From Actinomycetota bacterium (GTDB taxonomy: Bacteria > Actinomycetota > Actinomycetes > Nanopelagicales > Nanopelagicaceae): a stretch of DNA of 64,000 nucleotides. A model generated the notes under the pieces. It ran no database searches and was not told where the DNA came from. It was given only the letters and a program-made list of their open reading frames with translations. The translations under genes were made by a program, and so were the position numbers. The stretch covers positions 1 to 64,000 of the forward strand of contig JACMQL010000026.1 of assembly GCA_014377015.1 (NCBI GenBank). Reading direction: 5' to 3'. This document shows, in pieces, positions 22,623-31,003 of the stretch. Position 1 is the stretch's first letter. The number at the start of each line of letters is the position of its first letter.

Positions 22623-23369
22623 ATGACTTACACACTGATCTTGCTTCGACATGGTGAAAGCGAATGGAACGCTAAGAATCTTTTTACGGGATGGGTCGAT
22701 GTTCGACTATCCGAAAAGGGTGAAAAGGAAGCCTCCGCTGCGGGTGATTTACTTCGCGAGCGAGATTTACTACCGGATGTTTTGCACACTTCGTTGTTAC
22801 GCAGAGCGATTCATACTGCACAATTGGCACTCGATACGAGCAATAGACATTGGATTCCAGTGCGCAGATCATGGCGTCTTAACGAACGCCACTATGGAGC
22901 ACTGCAAGGAAAAGACAAGAAAGATACTCTTGAACAATACGGCGAAGAGCAGTTCATGCTCTGGCGCCGCTCATACGATGTTCCGCCACCGCCGATTGAT
23001 GATAATGATCAATTCAGCCAAGTTGGAGATGACCGATATGCAGACCTTGGCAGCGATATGCCGAAAACTGAATGTCTCAAGGATGTAGTAGATCGCATGC
23101 TTCCGTACTGGAACGACGCGATAATGCCCGATGTGCGGACTGGTAAGAATATCTTGGTGACTGCCCACGGAAATTCTTTGCGTGCACTCGTGAAGCATCT
23201 CGACGGCATTTCTGATGCAGACATTGCCGGACTCAATATTCCAACAGGCATCCCACTGCTCTATGAGTTAGATGCAGATTTCTTCCCGATTAAAAAAGGC
23301 GGAGAGTATCTAGATCCCAAAGCTGCCGAAGCCGCGATTGAGGCAGTAGCAAATCAAGGCAAGCGCTGA
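22623..23369 (+). CDS. gpmA: 2,3-bisphosphoglycerate-dependent phosphoglycerate mutase
   Basis: 248 residues. [20 protein letters not shown] contains the phosphorylated His and flanking contacts; [16 protein letters not shown] and [16 protein letters not shown] (second catalytic His) complete the site. It interconverts 3- and 2-phosphoglycerate in glycolysis. It sits between ybjN and phoU as in Mycobacterium and relatives. Confidence 0.95.
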   Translation: MTYTLILLRHGESEWNAKNLFTGWVDVRLSEKGEKEASAAGDLLRERDLLPDVLHTSLLRRAIHTAQLALDTSNRHWIPVRRSWRLNERHYGALQGKDKKDTLEQYGEEQFMLWRRSYDVPPPPIDDNDQFSQVGDDRYADLGSDMPKTECLKDVVDRMLPYWNDAIMPDVRTGKNILVTAHGNSLRALVKHLDGISDADIAGLNIPTGIPLLYELDADFFPIKKGGEYLDPKAAEAAIEAVANQGKR

Positions 23370-23384
23370 AGACTTGGTGTTTAG

Positions 23385-24038
23385 TTAATCCTTTGCAGGA
23401 GCGAACTCGCCAGTGACCATAAAGTAAACGCGGCGGGCAACAGATACAGCGTGATCTGCACAACGCTCGTAATAGCGGCCGATAAGCGTCATATCGATTG
23501 CGGTCTCAATTCCATGTGGCCAGGAATCCTCCAGTAGCGTCGTGAAAAGTTTCCGATGCAATTTATCCATCTCATCATCATCTTTATCAACTTGGAGCGC
23601 GGCAGCGATGTCACGGGTCTTAATAACGGTGATGACTTTCGCAATGATCGCTTGCGCAACGTTGCCCATTTCCTGCACGGTCAGAGTCAATTCGGCTGGT
23701 ACGGCGGTAGATGGGTAGCGCATACGTGCGACCTTGGCAATATGGTGGGCAAGATCTCCCATCCGCTCAATGTCGGCACTCATGCGAAGGGAAGTCACGA
23801 TCGTTCGAAGATCTCCGGCCACCGGCTGCTGACGTGCAAGCAGACTCAGTGCTTTGGCATCGAGATCGTGTTGGAGGGCATCAATGAGAGAGTCTTCGGA
23901 GATTACCTGCTCGGCCAGTTGTAGATTCGCCTCAAGTAGGGCGGTCGTCGCCAAGCCCATTGCCCGTCCCACTCGGCTAGACATTTCAACTAGCATGCTG
24001 CTGATTGAGTCGAGGTCATCATGAAAGGCGTCGCGCAT
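23385..24038 (-). CDS. phoU: phosphate signalling protein PhoU
   Basis: 217 residues from the ATG at 24038; the frame is open to 24080 but without family sequence. Two three-helix PhoU repeats: SRVGRAMGLATTALLEANLQ, DLRTIVTSLRMSADIERMGDLAHHIAK and a second copy ending IDMTLIGRYYERCADHAVSV (E-R-x-x-D metal sites). It links the phosphate transporter to the SenX3-RegX3 two-component system, whose genes are divergent from it here. A TATATT box lies eight bases upstream of the start. Confidence 0.95.
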   Translation of the reverse strand: MRDAFHDDLDSISSMLVEMSSRVGRAMGLATTALLEANLQLAEQVISEDSLIDALQHDLDAKALSLLARQQPVAGDLRTIVTSLRMSADIERMGDLAHHIAKVARMRYPSTAVPAELTLTVQEMGNVAQAIIAKVITVIKTRDIAAALQVDKDDDEMDKLHRKLFTTLLEDSWPHGIETAIDMTLIGRYYERCADHAVSVARRVYFMVTGEFAPAKD

Positions 24039-24052
24039 AGGGCAACAATATA
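24039..24052 (-). promoter_or_regulatory. -10 box of phoU
   Basis: TATATT on the minus strand (24052 to 24047) followed by eight bases and the ATG at 24038. Confidence 0.4.
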
Positions 24053-24167
24053 GGCAGACCCTCCTCTTTAACGTGCCCAATATGAACGCAGACTGAATGA
24101 GTCGAGAAAACTTGGGGCAAAAGGCGTTTTTTGCTGTCTTGATAGCATCACTTTCGAATCGATTCTC

Positions 24168-24179
24168 TACGATGAGTGA
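24168..24179 (+). promoter_or_regulatory. leaderless -10 box of the senX3-like gene
   Basis: TACGAT plus six bases before the GTG at 24180. It fixes the start of the kinase and thereby the absence of membrane helices. Confidence 0.6.
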
Positions 24180-25256
24180 GTGATACGACGTCGCCGGACG
24201 AATTTGCCTGGTCCCACCCCATGGGAAATCCCAGCTGAGACTTCTGATCTCCTACAAATCATCGACGCGGAATATTTAGTCCTTGCCCCTGGCGAAGTCG
24301 TCTTGGATTCATCGAGTCGCACCACTGCCCTGAGTTTGATCAAGGATGGGCGCCTTGCCTCCGATCCAATATTGCAACTCGTGCGAGCAGTTCGTCGCTC
24401 ACGGAAATATCAGGAGGCCACTTTGGCCATTCCGCGGGGTCCCGTTGGGGAAGGGGCGCACGATCTCCTAGTGCGGGTATCTCCGCTGGGTGAACAAGGT
24501 CTGATTGTTGTACTGATCTTCGATGACAGTGAATACCGTCGACTTGATGCAATTCGGCGAGATTTTGTAGCCAATATTTCTCATGAATTAAAGACACCCA
24601 TCGGGGCCCTCTCAATTCTAAGTGAAGCAGTACTTCGCGCCAATGACGATCCCGATGCCATCATTAATTTTGCGACAAGAATGCAGACCGAATCAAAGCG
24701 CCTTTCAGATTTAGTTCAGGAAATAATTGACCTTTCGAGATTGCAGGATGACGACCCACTCAAGAGTGCAAAAGTTCTGGATCTTTCCTCTCTTATATCG
24801 GAGGCGATCGATGGATCTCGACTAACTGCCGAAACTCGCAGTATCGAAGTCGCGTACTCGGAGTTGGCGCATTGCAAGATATTAGGTGACCGGCGTCAGA
24901 TCGAGATGGCAATCAGCAATTTGGTGGAGAATGCGATTAATTACAGCCCAGATCGCACTCGCGTAACAATTGCGATGAAGGCGCAGGGAGAATTAGCCGA
25001 AATTTCGGTATCCGATCAAGGAATCGGAATTCCCGAAAAGGATGTCGAGCGAATTTTCGAAAGGTTTTACCGAGTCGATCCAGCGCGCTCGCGAGCAACC
25101 GGTGGAACAGGATTGGGACTGTCAATTGTTAAGCATGTCATCACAAATCACGGTGGCGATGTGAGTGTCTGGAGCGAAGAAGGCGCAGGAAGCACATTCA
25201 CGATCCGTTTACCCCTATTCAAAGCAGATGCAAATTTTCCGACGGAGGAAAAATGA
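24180..25256 (+). CDS. senX3: SenX3-like histidine kinase without membrane helices
   Basis: 358 residues. An N-terminal PAS-like part (LLQIIDAEYLVLAPGEVVLD to IVVLIFDDSEYRRLD) is followed by the phosphoacceptor RRDFVANISHELKTPIGALS (H-box) and the ATPase domain (NLVENAINYSPDRTRVTI, DQGIGIPEKDVERIFERFYR, TGGTGLGLSIVKHV). Mycobacterial SenX3 is about 410 residues with two N-terminal membrane helices; here the reading frame begins right after a stop codon (24177-24179) and no helix precedes the PAS part. With PhoU it should sense phosphate and phosphorylate the response regulator that overlaps it by four bases. Confidence 0.9.
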   Translation: MIRRRRTNLPGPTPWEIPAETSDLLQIIDAEYLVLAPGEVVLDSSSRTTALSLIKDGRLASDPILQLVRAVRRSRKYQEATLAIPRGPVGEGAHDLLVRVSPLGEQGLIVVLIFDDSEYRRLDAIRRDFVANISHELKTPIGALSILSEAVLRANDDPDAIINFATRMQTESKRLSDLVQEIIDLSRLQDDDPLKSAKVLDLSSLISEAIDGSRLTAETRSIEVAYSELAHCKILGDRRQIEMAISNLVENAINYSPDRTRVTIAMKAQGELAEISVSDQGIGIPEKDVERIFERFYRVDPARSRATGGTGLGLSIVKHVITNHGGDVSVWSEEGAGSTFTIRLPLFKADANFPTEEK

Positions 25257-25939
25257 CCAGAATTCTTATTGTTGAGGACGAAGAATCTTTCTCTGAGGCG
25301 CTTTCCTATTTGCTAGGTCGAGAGGGTTTTGAAGTCGGAGTTGCAGGAAGCGGCACAAAAGCGATTGAAGAATTTGATCGCAACGGTGCCGACTTAGTGC
25401 TACTTGATCTCATGCTGCCAGGGTTATCTGGCACGGAAGTTTGCCGTCAACTTCGATCAAGATCGGCTGTCCCGATCATCATGCTAACCGCGAAAGATTC
25501 GGAAGTGGACAAGGTTGTTGGGCTTGAGTTGGGGGCTGATGATTATGTAACAAAGCCTTATTCCGCACGCGAATTGGTTGCACGCATTCGGGCGGTTTTA
25601 CGAAGGAATCATGAGGGCAACTTTGGCTTCGACGAGGGCCACGTCTTGACAGCCGGCCCAGTCAGAATGGATACCGAGCGCCACCTTGTCACGGTTGAGA
25701 ATAAACCAGTCAATTTTCCACTGAAGGAATTTGAGTTACTTGAGTTCTTGATGAGAAATTCAGGTCGAGTTCTTACGCGTATTCAACTCATTGATCGTGT
25801 TTGGGGAAGTGACTATGTGGGGGATACGAAAACCCTCGATGTTCACATCAAACGATTACGAGCCAAGATTGAAAAAGATCCGGCCAATCCAGTCCATATC
25901 CACACGGTCCGTGGACTTGGTTACAAGATGGAAGATTAA
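25253..25939 (+). CDS. regX3: response regulator RegX3
   Basis: 228 residues. The receiver has the acidic pair (IVEDEESF), phosphoacceptor Asp in LVLLDLMLPGLSG, MLTAKDSE and VTKPYSARELVARI. The winged helix is FPLKEFELLEFLMRNSGRVL with DTKTLDVHIKRLRAKIEKDP and TVRGLGYK. It overlaps the kinase start-to-stop (ATGA). It controls the phosphate regulon in actinobacteria. Ends four bases into the convergent lipoprotein gene. Confidence 0.95.
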   Translation: MTRILIVEDEESFSEALSYLLGREGFEVGVAGSGTKAIEEFDRNGADLVLLDLMLPGLSGTEVCRQLRSRSAVPIIMLTAKDSEVDKVVGLELGADDYVTKPYSARELVARIRAVLRRNHEGNFGFDEGHVLTAGPVRMDTERHLVTVENKPVNFPLKEFELLEFLMRNSGRVLTRIQLIDRVWGSDYVGDTKTLDVHIKRLRAKIEKDPANPVHIHTVRGLGYKMED

Positions 25940-26442
25940 AGACTGGCTTCATCCGGGTCGCCGACGTTTGCGAATTCACCGCTCTTCTCGCGAACGATTG
26001 TTGCCAAAGTAACTTCGCCTGCGCGGGCGAAAAAGAATTGCACCTCGATGCGGGTTCCGATTGTGGCATTGAGATCAGAAACTATGACGCTTGCATTCTT
26101 GGTGGTGCCAGCGAATGTCAGAGGGCGACCCTGCGAAACTGGATAAGACGGCTCGCCAAGAGTTGCCAGTTTTCCTCCAACTGCAACCCCGAGCAGTTCG
26201 TCTTCTGTCGCTACTCCATTGAAGACTGAACCGATCAAAACTGCTGATCCGTCTTCTTGTGCGACAACTAGAATACTTCGAGCTTTTATGTTATTCCCCA
26301 TTGTGGTGATCGACGCGTCAGCACCATCGGTGACTTGTTTTGTCTTTCGAGTTTCCGCGTTATTGCCCGCTGCGCATCCACTTAGTGCCAGTGCTGCCGA
26401 AAGACAAACGACGGCGAATTTCTTACTGGTGTGAATCTGCAT
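25936..26442 (-). CDS. LpqE-like lipoprotein
   Basis: 168 residues from the ATG at 26442. A lipoprotein signal (AVVCLSAALALSGCAAG) has its lipobox L-S-G-C. The rest is a single beta-rich domain (NIKARSILVVAQEDGSAVLI, AGTTKNASVIVSDLNATIG). In Mycobacterium the lipoprotein LpqE lies divergent from carD, as here, which supports the name; its function is unknown. GGAG six bases before the start. Confidence 0.7.
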   Translation of the reverse strand: MQIHTSKKFAVVCLSAALALSGCAAGNNAETRKTKQVTDGADASITTMGNNIKARSILVVAQEDGSAVLIGSVFNGVATEDELLGVAVGGKLATLGEPSYPVSQGRPLTFAGTTKNASVIVSDLNATIGTRIEVQFFFARAGEVTLATIVREKSGEFANVGDPDEASL

Positions 26443-26654
26443 CACGATCTCCACATTCTCGAATTTTCGTTTTTCGTGTCACCCTGCAAGTCTGGGCTGG
26501 TTATTCTCTCACGCATTTTCAGGAGAAGCGCAAAATCTCGGTATGCGGTCAAGGCGGCTGTTGAGTACCGTAAAAGCCTTAGTTTATGCGCAAAATCGCG
26601 GGTGTTGAGGGTCACAGTTGGCTGGTATTATTGGGGTCTATCGAAGGGCGTTAC

Positions 26655-27137
26655 ATGTCATTTAAGGTTGGCGAAACTGTTGTTTATCCCCACCACGGAG
26701 CAGCTCTCATCGAGGCTATTGAAACCCGTGTGATTAAGGGCGAAGAAAAGTTGTATCTAGTCCTTAAAGTCGCACAAGGCGACCTCACTGTTCGTGTCCC
26801 ATCCGAGAATATTGACCTGGTAGGCGTGCGTGATGTTGTCGACAGCGCCGGTTTGGAGCGAGTATTCGGTGTTCTGCGTCAGCCCTACACCGAAGAGCCG
26901 ACCAACTGGTCTCGCCGATACAAGGCTAACCTCGAGAAGCTTGCTTCCGGAGATGTAATCAAGGTCGCTGAAGTTGTGCGCGATCTCTATCGACGCGATC
27001 TCGATCGTGGACTTTCTGCTGGAGAAAAGCGCATGCTCTCAAAGGCTAAGCAGATTTTGGTTTCAGAGTTAGCTCTTGCAGAGCGAACTGATGAAGTGAA
27101 TGCCGCCACAATTCTGGATGAGGTTCTGGCCTCGTAA
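26655..27137 (+). CDS. carD: RNA polymerase-binding regulator CarD
   Basis: 160 residues from the ATG at 26655. The N-terminal beta-interacting domain is [20 protein letters not shown] and [18 protein letters not shown], and the C-terminal helical DNA-contacting part is [20 protein letters not shown] onward, with the conserved Trp. CarD stabilises open complexes at promoters, in particular at rRNA genes. A TATTAT box lies about 20-30 bases upstream. Followed by ispF, cysS and rlmB in the conserved actinobacterial order. Confidence 0.95.
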   Translation: MSFKVGETVVYPHHGAALIEAIETRVIKGEEKLYLVLKVAQGDLTVRVPSENIDLVGVRDVVDSAGLERVFGVLRQPYTEEPTNWSRRYKANLEKLASGDVIKVAEVVRDLYRRDLDRGLSAGEKRMLSKAKQILVSELALAERTDEVNAATILDEVLAS

Positions 27138-27184
27138 CTCGCTTTTCTACTGCGCGCTTTACCTAATGTGATTGAAGGTTATTG

Positions 27185-27712
27185 ATGATGGTCCCGGTTT
27201 CAGACGGTAATTTCGCTGGAACCGGGCATCCTCATTTTCGCACCGGTACGGGTATTGATGCACATGCATTTTCACTCGATCGTGATCGTCCCATGTGGCT
27301 GGCTGGATTGCATTGGCCAGATGAGATCGGGATTGAAGCGCATTCCGATGGGGATGTTGTTGCCCATGCGATTTGCGACGCACTCTTTGCGGCAGCCGGA
27401 CTTGGAGATCTCGGTACAAACTTTGGCGTTAATCGACCAGAGTACTCGCAAGCTTCGGGAATCCAGTTGCTCGGTGAAACCTTCCAATTAATTTCTGAAG
27501 CTGGATTTGTGATTTCAAATGTCTCGGTGCAATTAATCGGTAATCGTCCCAAATTAGGTTCACGTCGAGGTGAGGCAGTCTCCGTTATGTCGGAAGCTTT
27601 GGGTGGGGCAGATGTATCCCTTACTGCAACAACGACTGACGGACTTGGCTTCACTGGCGAAGGTCGTGGAATCGCGGCAATCGCTTCAGCCTTAGTCTTC
27701 ACTTACTTCTAG
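27185..27712 (+). CDS. ispF: 2-C-methyl-D-erythritol 2,4-cyclodiphosphate synthase
   Basis: 175 residues (ATG at 27185; TTG at 27182 and ATG at 27188 are alternatives). Metal-binding GIDAHAF (D-x-H), [20 protein letters not shown] with the second His, and [15 protein letters not shown] of the substrate pocket are present. It makes the cyclic diphosphate of the MEP isoprenoid pathway in the cytoplasm. In most actinobacteria ispD lies between carD and ispF; here only 47 bases separate them. Confidence 0.95.
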   Translation: MMVPVSDGNFAGTGHPHFRTGTGIDAHAFSLDRDRPMWLAGLHWPDEIGIEAHSDGDVVAHAICDALFAAAGLGDLGTNFGVNRPEYSQASGIQLLGETFQLISEAGFVISNVSVQLIGNRPKLGSRRGEAVSVMSEALGGADVSLTATTTDGLGFTGEGRGIAAIASALVFTYF

Positions 27713-27738
27713 ATCGCAGCCCTCGATATGTCACAAGA

Positions 27739-27750
27739 TAGACTCGCGCA
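27739..27750 (+). promoter_or_regulatory. leaderless -10 box of cysS
   Basis: TAGACT plus six bases before the ATG at 27751. Confidence 0.6.
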
Positions 27751-29175
27751 ATGAGTGCGCTCGCGTTATACGACACCTTGACTCGAACAACCTCTCCTTT
27801 TGTGCCGCTCAAATCTGGTGAAGTATCCATTTACCTTTGTGGGGCGACCGTGCAAGCTCCACCGCATATTGGCCATGTAAGAAGTGGAATAAATTTCGAC
27901 ATACTTTCGCGATGGCTGACCAAAAGCGGCTACAAAGTAACCTTCATCCGAAATATCACCGATATTGACGACAAGATTTTGGCTAAGGCCGTCGTCGAGG
28001 ATATGCCTTGGTGGGCAGTTGCCATGAAGTACGAGCGGGAGTTCACCTTTGCCTACTCGGCGCTCAATGTTCTTCCTCCCACCTACGAGCCGCGCGCAAC
28101 TGGCCACATAACTCAGATGATCGAGTTGATGAGCGATTTGATCGCCAAAGGAATTGCGTATGCACCGGGCAACGGCGACGTTTATCTTGAGGTTCGAAAA
28201 CTGTCTTCGTATCTCACCTTGTCGCGTCAAAAACTTGATGACTTACTTCCTGCTGGTGAAACCGGTGACGGCTTCAAGAAGGATCCACGTGACTTTGCGC
28301 TTTGGAAGGCCGCCAAAGAGGGCGAGCCATTCTGGACAACGCCATGGGGTAATGGTCGACCAGGCTGGCACTTGGAGTGCTCGGCCATGATCCATGCATA
28401 TTTGGGAGATGCTTTCGATATCCACGGTGGTGGACTCGATCTGATTTTCCCGCATCACGAGAATGAAATTGCGCAATCACAGGCGGTGGGCTGGAAATTC
28501 GCGGCTCGTTGGATGCATAACGCTTGGGTGACAACTTCTGGTGAGAAAATGAGCAAGTCACTTGGTAATTCGCTGTTGGTGCGCGCAATGCTAGAGAGAT
28601 ATCGTGGAATCGAAATTCGCTGGTATTTAGTTAGTGCACACTATCGATCGATGCTGGAATTCTCAGAAACTGCGCTCAACGAATCAGTAGTTAGTTTTCG
28701 CCGCATTGAAAATTTCTTACATCGGGCAGGTGAAAAATTGGGGTACATTCCGGAACCCGTAATTTCGCAAAATTTTACTGATGCAATGAACGACGATCTT
28801 GCGGTGCCGCAAGGGTTAGCGCATATTTCTGAAGCTATGCGAATCGGAAATCTGGCACTTACATCCGATGATGTAGTCGGCTTATCTGCCGCTGCTTCCG
28901 AAGTTCGCGGCGCCCTAGATGTCCTAGGTTGCGATCCATTCGACCCGGCTTTCGGGAAACCTGAAAATGATCAGGCAGAAGCACTCGATGGGCTGATCAA
29001 ATTGGCACTTTCGCAACGTCAAAGTGCCCGTGCGCGTCAAGATTTTGCGGCTTCGGATTCAATTAGAGACAGTCTCGCCACTTTGGGAATTATTATTGAA
29101 GACACGCCGCAAGGGCCACGTTGGTCACTAACGCCGACTACTTCACGAACACCACATCAGAGAGAAGAGCGGTAA
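27751..29175 (+). CDS. cysS: cysteinyl-tRNA synthetase
   Basis: 474 residues. Class I signature HIGH appears as PPHIGHVRSG, the zinc Cys in YLCGATVQ, then GWHLECSAM, the HHENEIAQS zinc site and the KMSKS loop as GEKMSKSLGN. The C-terminal helical tRNA-binding part ends with RQDFAASDSIRDSLATLGI. It charges tRNA-Cys. It has its own -10 box although it lies in the carD-ispF-cysS-rlmB series. Confidence 0.95.
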   Translation: MSALALYDTLTRTTSPFVPLKSGEVSIYLCGATVQAPPHIGHVRSGINFDILSRWLTKSGYKVTFIRNITDIDDKILAKAVVEDMPWWAVAMKYEREFTFAYSALNVLPPTYEPRATGHITQMIELMSDLIAKGIAYAPGNGDVYLEVRKLSSYLTLSRQKLDDLLPAGETGDGFKKDPRDFALWKAAKEGEPFWTTPWGNGRPGWHLECSAMIHAYLGDAFDIHGGGLDLIFPHHENEIAQSQAVGWKFAARWMHNAWVTTSGEKMSKSLGNSLLVRAMLERYRGIEIRWYLVSAHYRSMLEFSETALNESVVSFRRIENFLHRAGEKLGYIPEPVISQNFTDAMNDDLAVPQGLAHISEAMRIGNLALTSDDVVGLSAAASEVRGALDVLGCDPFDPAFGKPENDQAEALDGLIKLALSQRQSARARQDFAASDSIRDSLATLGIIIEDTPQGPRWSLTPTTSRTPHQREER

Positions 29176-29179
29176 AACC

Positions 29180-30133
29180 ATGGCCGGAAATTCAGAGCGC
29201 AAAGGCGCAGTACGAGGCTCTAAAAAGGGTGCATCAACGGGCAGTGGAGGCAACAACAAGCGTCGCCTCGAAGGAAAAGGTCCGACGCCGAAAGCCGAAG
29301 ACCGTCCGTATCACGCGGCAGCTAAGCGCAAGAAATCTGCATCAAAGGATACAAAAAGTCCAACCACTCGGGCGCCGCGCACAAAAAGTGAGCGTCCGAA
29401 AGGCGGCGGCGAACTAGTTGCCGGTAGAAATGCGGTAGTTGAAGCGCTTCGCGCTGGGGTGCCGGCCGTAGAACTCATCATCGCGCGCAGTATCGATGTC
29501 GATGATCGAATAACTGAATCTCTCCAACTTGCACTGTCACAGCACCTTCCGATTCGAGAGACGCATCGCGCCGAGGTGGAAGGACTGTCTGGAAGCAGCC
29601 AAGGAATTCTTCTTGCCATCAAGCCTTACCAGTATTCAAGTTTTGAAGAGATTTTATTGCGTACAAAGAAACCAAGTTTGATCGTCGCATTAGATGGCGT
29701 AACGGATCCTCGAAACCTCGGGGCCGTAGTCCGAAGTGCGGCGGCTTTCGGCGCAGATGGCGTAGTAATGACTGAGCGTCGGGCAGCCGCAATGACTGCC
29801 TCCGCTTGGAAAAGTTCTGCTGGTGCTGCAGCACGTATTCAGATCGCACAAGTTCCCAACCTTTCGCGAGCGATTGATGACGCAAAGAAGAACGGTTGTT
29901 TCGTAGTCGGACTTGATGGTGACGCAGAGAAGTCACTCGGTGAAATGAATTTGGCGGATGAGTCCTTGATGATTGTCGTTGGAAGTGAAGGTAAGGGGCT
30001 TTCTAGGCTCGTGAGAGAAAAATGTGACCTAGTTGTATCGATACCAATGCGTGCCACAACTGAATCTCTCAATGCAAGTGTGGCAACATCAATTGCGCTC
30101 TTCTGGGTAGACGAGCAGCGAAGCAAGAAGTAG
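29180..30133 (+). CDS. rlmB: 23S rRNA (guanosine 2251-2'-O)-methyltransferase
   Basis: 317 residues. A basic, low-complexity N-terminal tail (about 75 residues, Lys/Arg/Ser rich, typical of actinobacterial members) precedes the L30e-like domain (GGGELVAGRNAVVEALRAGV) and the SPOUT methyltransferase knot (LIVALDGVTDPRNLGAVVRS, MIVVGSEGKGLSRLV, IPMRATTESLNASVATSIAL). It methylates the ribosomal peptidyl-transferase region. Starts four bases after cysS. Confidence 0.95.
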   Translation: MAGNSERKGAVRGSKKGASTGSGGNNKRRLEGKGPTPKAEDRPYHAAAKRKKSASKDTKSPTTRAPRTKSERPKGGGELVAGRNAVVEALRAGVPAVELIIARSIDVDDRITESLQLALSQHLPIRETHRAEVEGLSGSSQGILLAIKPYQYSSFEEILLRTKKPSLIVALDGVTDPRNLGAVVRSAAAFGADGVVMTERRAAAMTASAWKSSAGAAARIQIAQVPNLSRAIDDAKKNGCFVVGLDGDAEKSLGEMNLADESLMIVVGSEGKGLSRLVREKCDLVVSIPMRATTESLNASVATSIALFWVDEQRSKK

Positions 30134-30147
30134 ATCGGTAGAAAACT

Positions 30148-30933
30148 ATGATGCTTTACACCCGTCTGATCACCTGCGGTGATTCCTTCACAGAAGGAAT
30201 GTGCGACGAAATTATCAACGGGCAGTACCGCGGCTGGGCAGATCGAGTTGCAGATGTGATGGCAACGCAATCGCCAAATTTCACATATGCAAATCTGGCC
30301 GTTCGCGGAAAGCTCGTCCATCAAGTTGCTGCCGATCAGGTTCCAATTGCGCTGAAATACGTGACCGGGCCAGAGACTGTGGTCTTTTTTCACGCCGGTG
30401 CAAATGATGTGCTTCGCCCGAAGTACGACCCAGGTCAGGTTCTTCCCCTCTATGCAGATACTGTGCGCAAGATCGCGGCCTCGGGAGCTACTGTCTTTCT
30501 TTTCACTGTTCTCGAGCGCACCGACGCCAAAGGTAAAGCCGCCGAATTATGGGAGAGTCGTTTTCGCGGTTTTAACGAGAATGTTCGTACGGTGGCACAC
30601 GAGGTTGGGGCAATTCTTGCTGATGCCAACGAAGACGGGATGCTGAAGGACCGTCGTTTTCTGGCGTTTGATCGCCTACATCTGAATGCTCTGGGTCAGT
30701 ATCGTGTTGCCCAAGCAATACTGGAAAAGTTAGATATGCCGTTCTCGCCGGATTGGCGGGATCCACTTCCCCCAAAAAAACCTGACCCTTTATTTCTGCG
30801 CCTGATGACCAATTCACTCTGGTTGTTCGGATTTGTGCTTCCGTGGATGTGGCGACGAGTGCGTGGAAAATCCTCGGGTGATGGCAGAAAATCGAAACAA
30901 AGCGAACCAGTGAGTTGGCTCCCTACTCGCTAA
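30148..30933 (+). CDS. SGNH/GDSL-family hydrolase
   Basis: 261 residues. The catalytic Ser is in TCGDSFTEG, the oxyanion Asn in HAGANDVLRP, and the Asp/His pair in LAFDRLHLNALG. A hydrophobic segment near the end (NSLWLFGFVLPWMWRRVRG) may tether it to the membrane. No signal peptide is visible. Such enzymes are esterases or lipases with broad substrates; the physiological one is unknown. It follows rlmB by 14 bases and may be co-transcribed. Confidence 0.85.
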   Translation: MMLYTRLITCGDSFTEGMCDEIINGQYRGWADRVADVMATQSPNFTYANLAVRGKLVHQVAADQVPIALKYVTGPETVVFFHAGANDVLRPKYDPGQVLPLYADTVRKIAASGATVFLFTVLERTDAKGKAAELWESRFRGFNENVRTVAHEVGAILADANEDGMLKDRRFLAFDRLHLNALGQYRVAQAILEKLDMPFSPDWRDPLPPKKPDPLFLRLMTNSLWLFGFVLPWMWRRVRGKSSGDGRKSKQSEPVSWLPTR

Positions 30934-30991
30934 TTCTTATACTTAAACTGCGAATCCACCTTCTGTACACGAACTGTTCAGAAAAATCAGA

Positions 30992-31003
30992 GATAATGCG
31001 CAC
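30992..31003 (+). promoter_or_regulatory. leaderless -10 box of ppk
   Basis: GATAAT plus six bases before the ATG at 31004. Confidence 0.6.
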
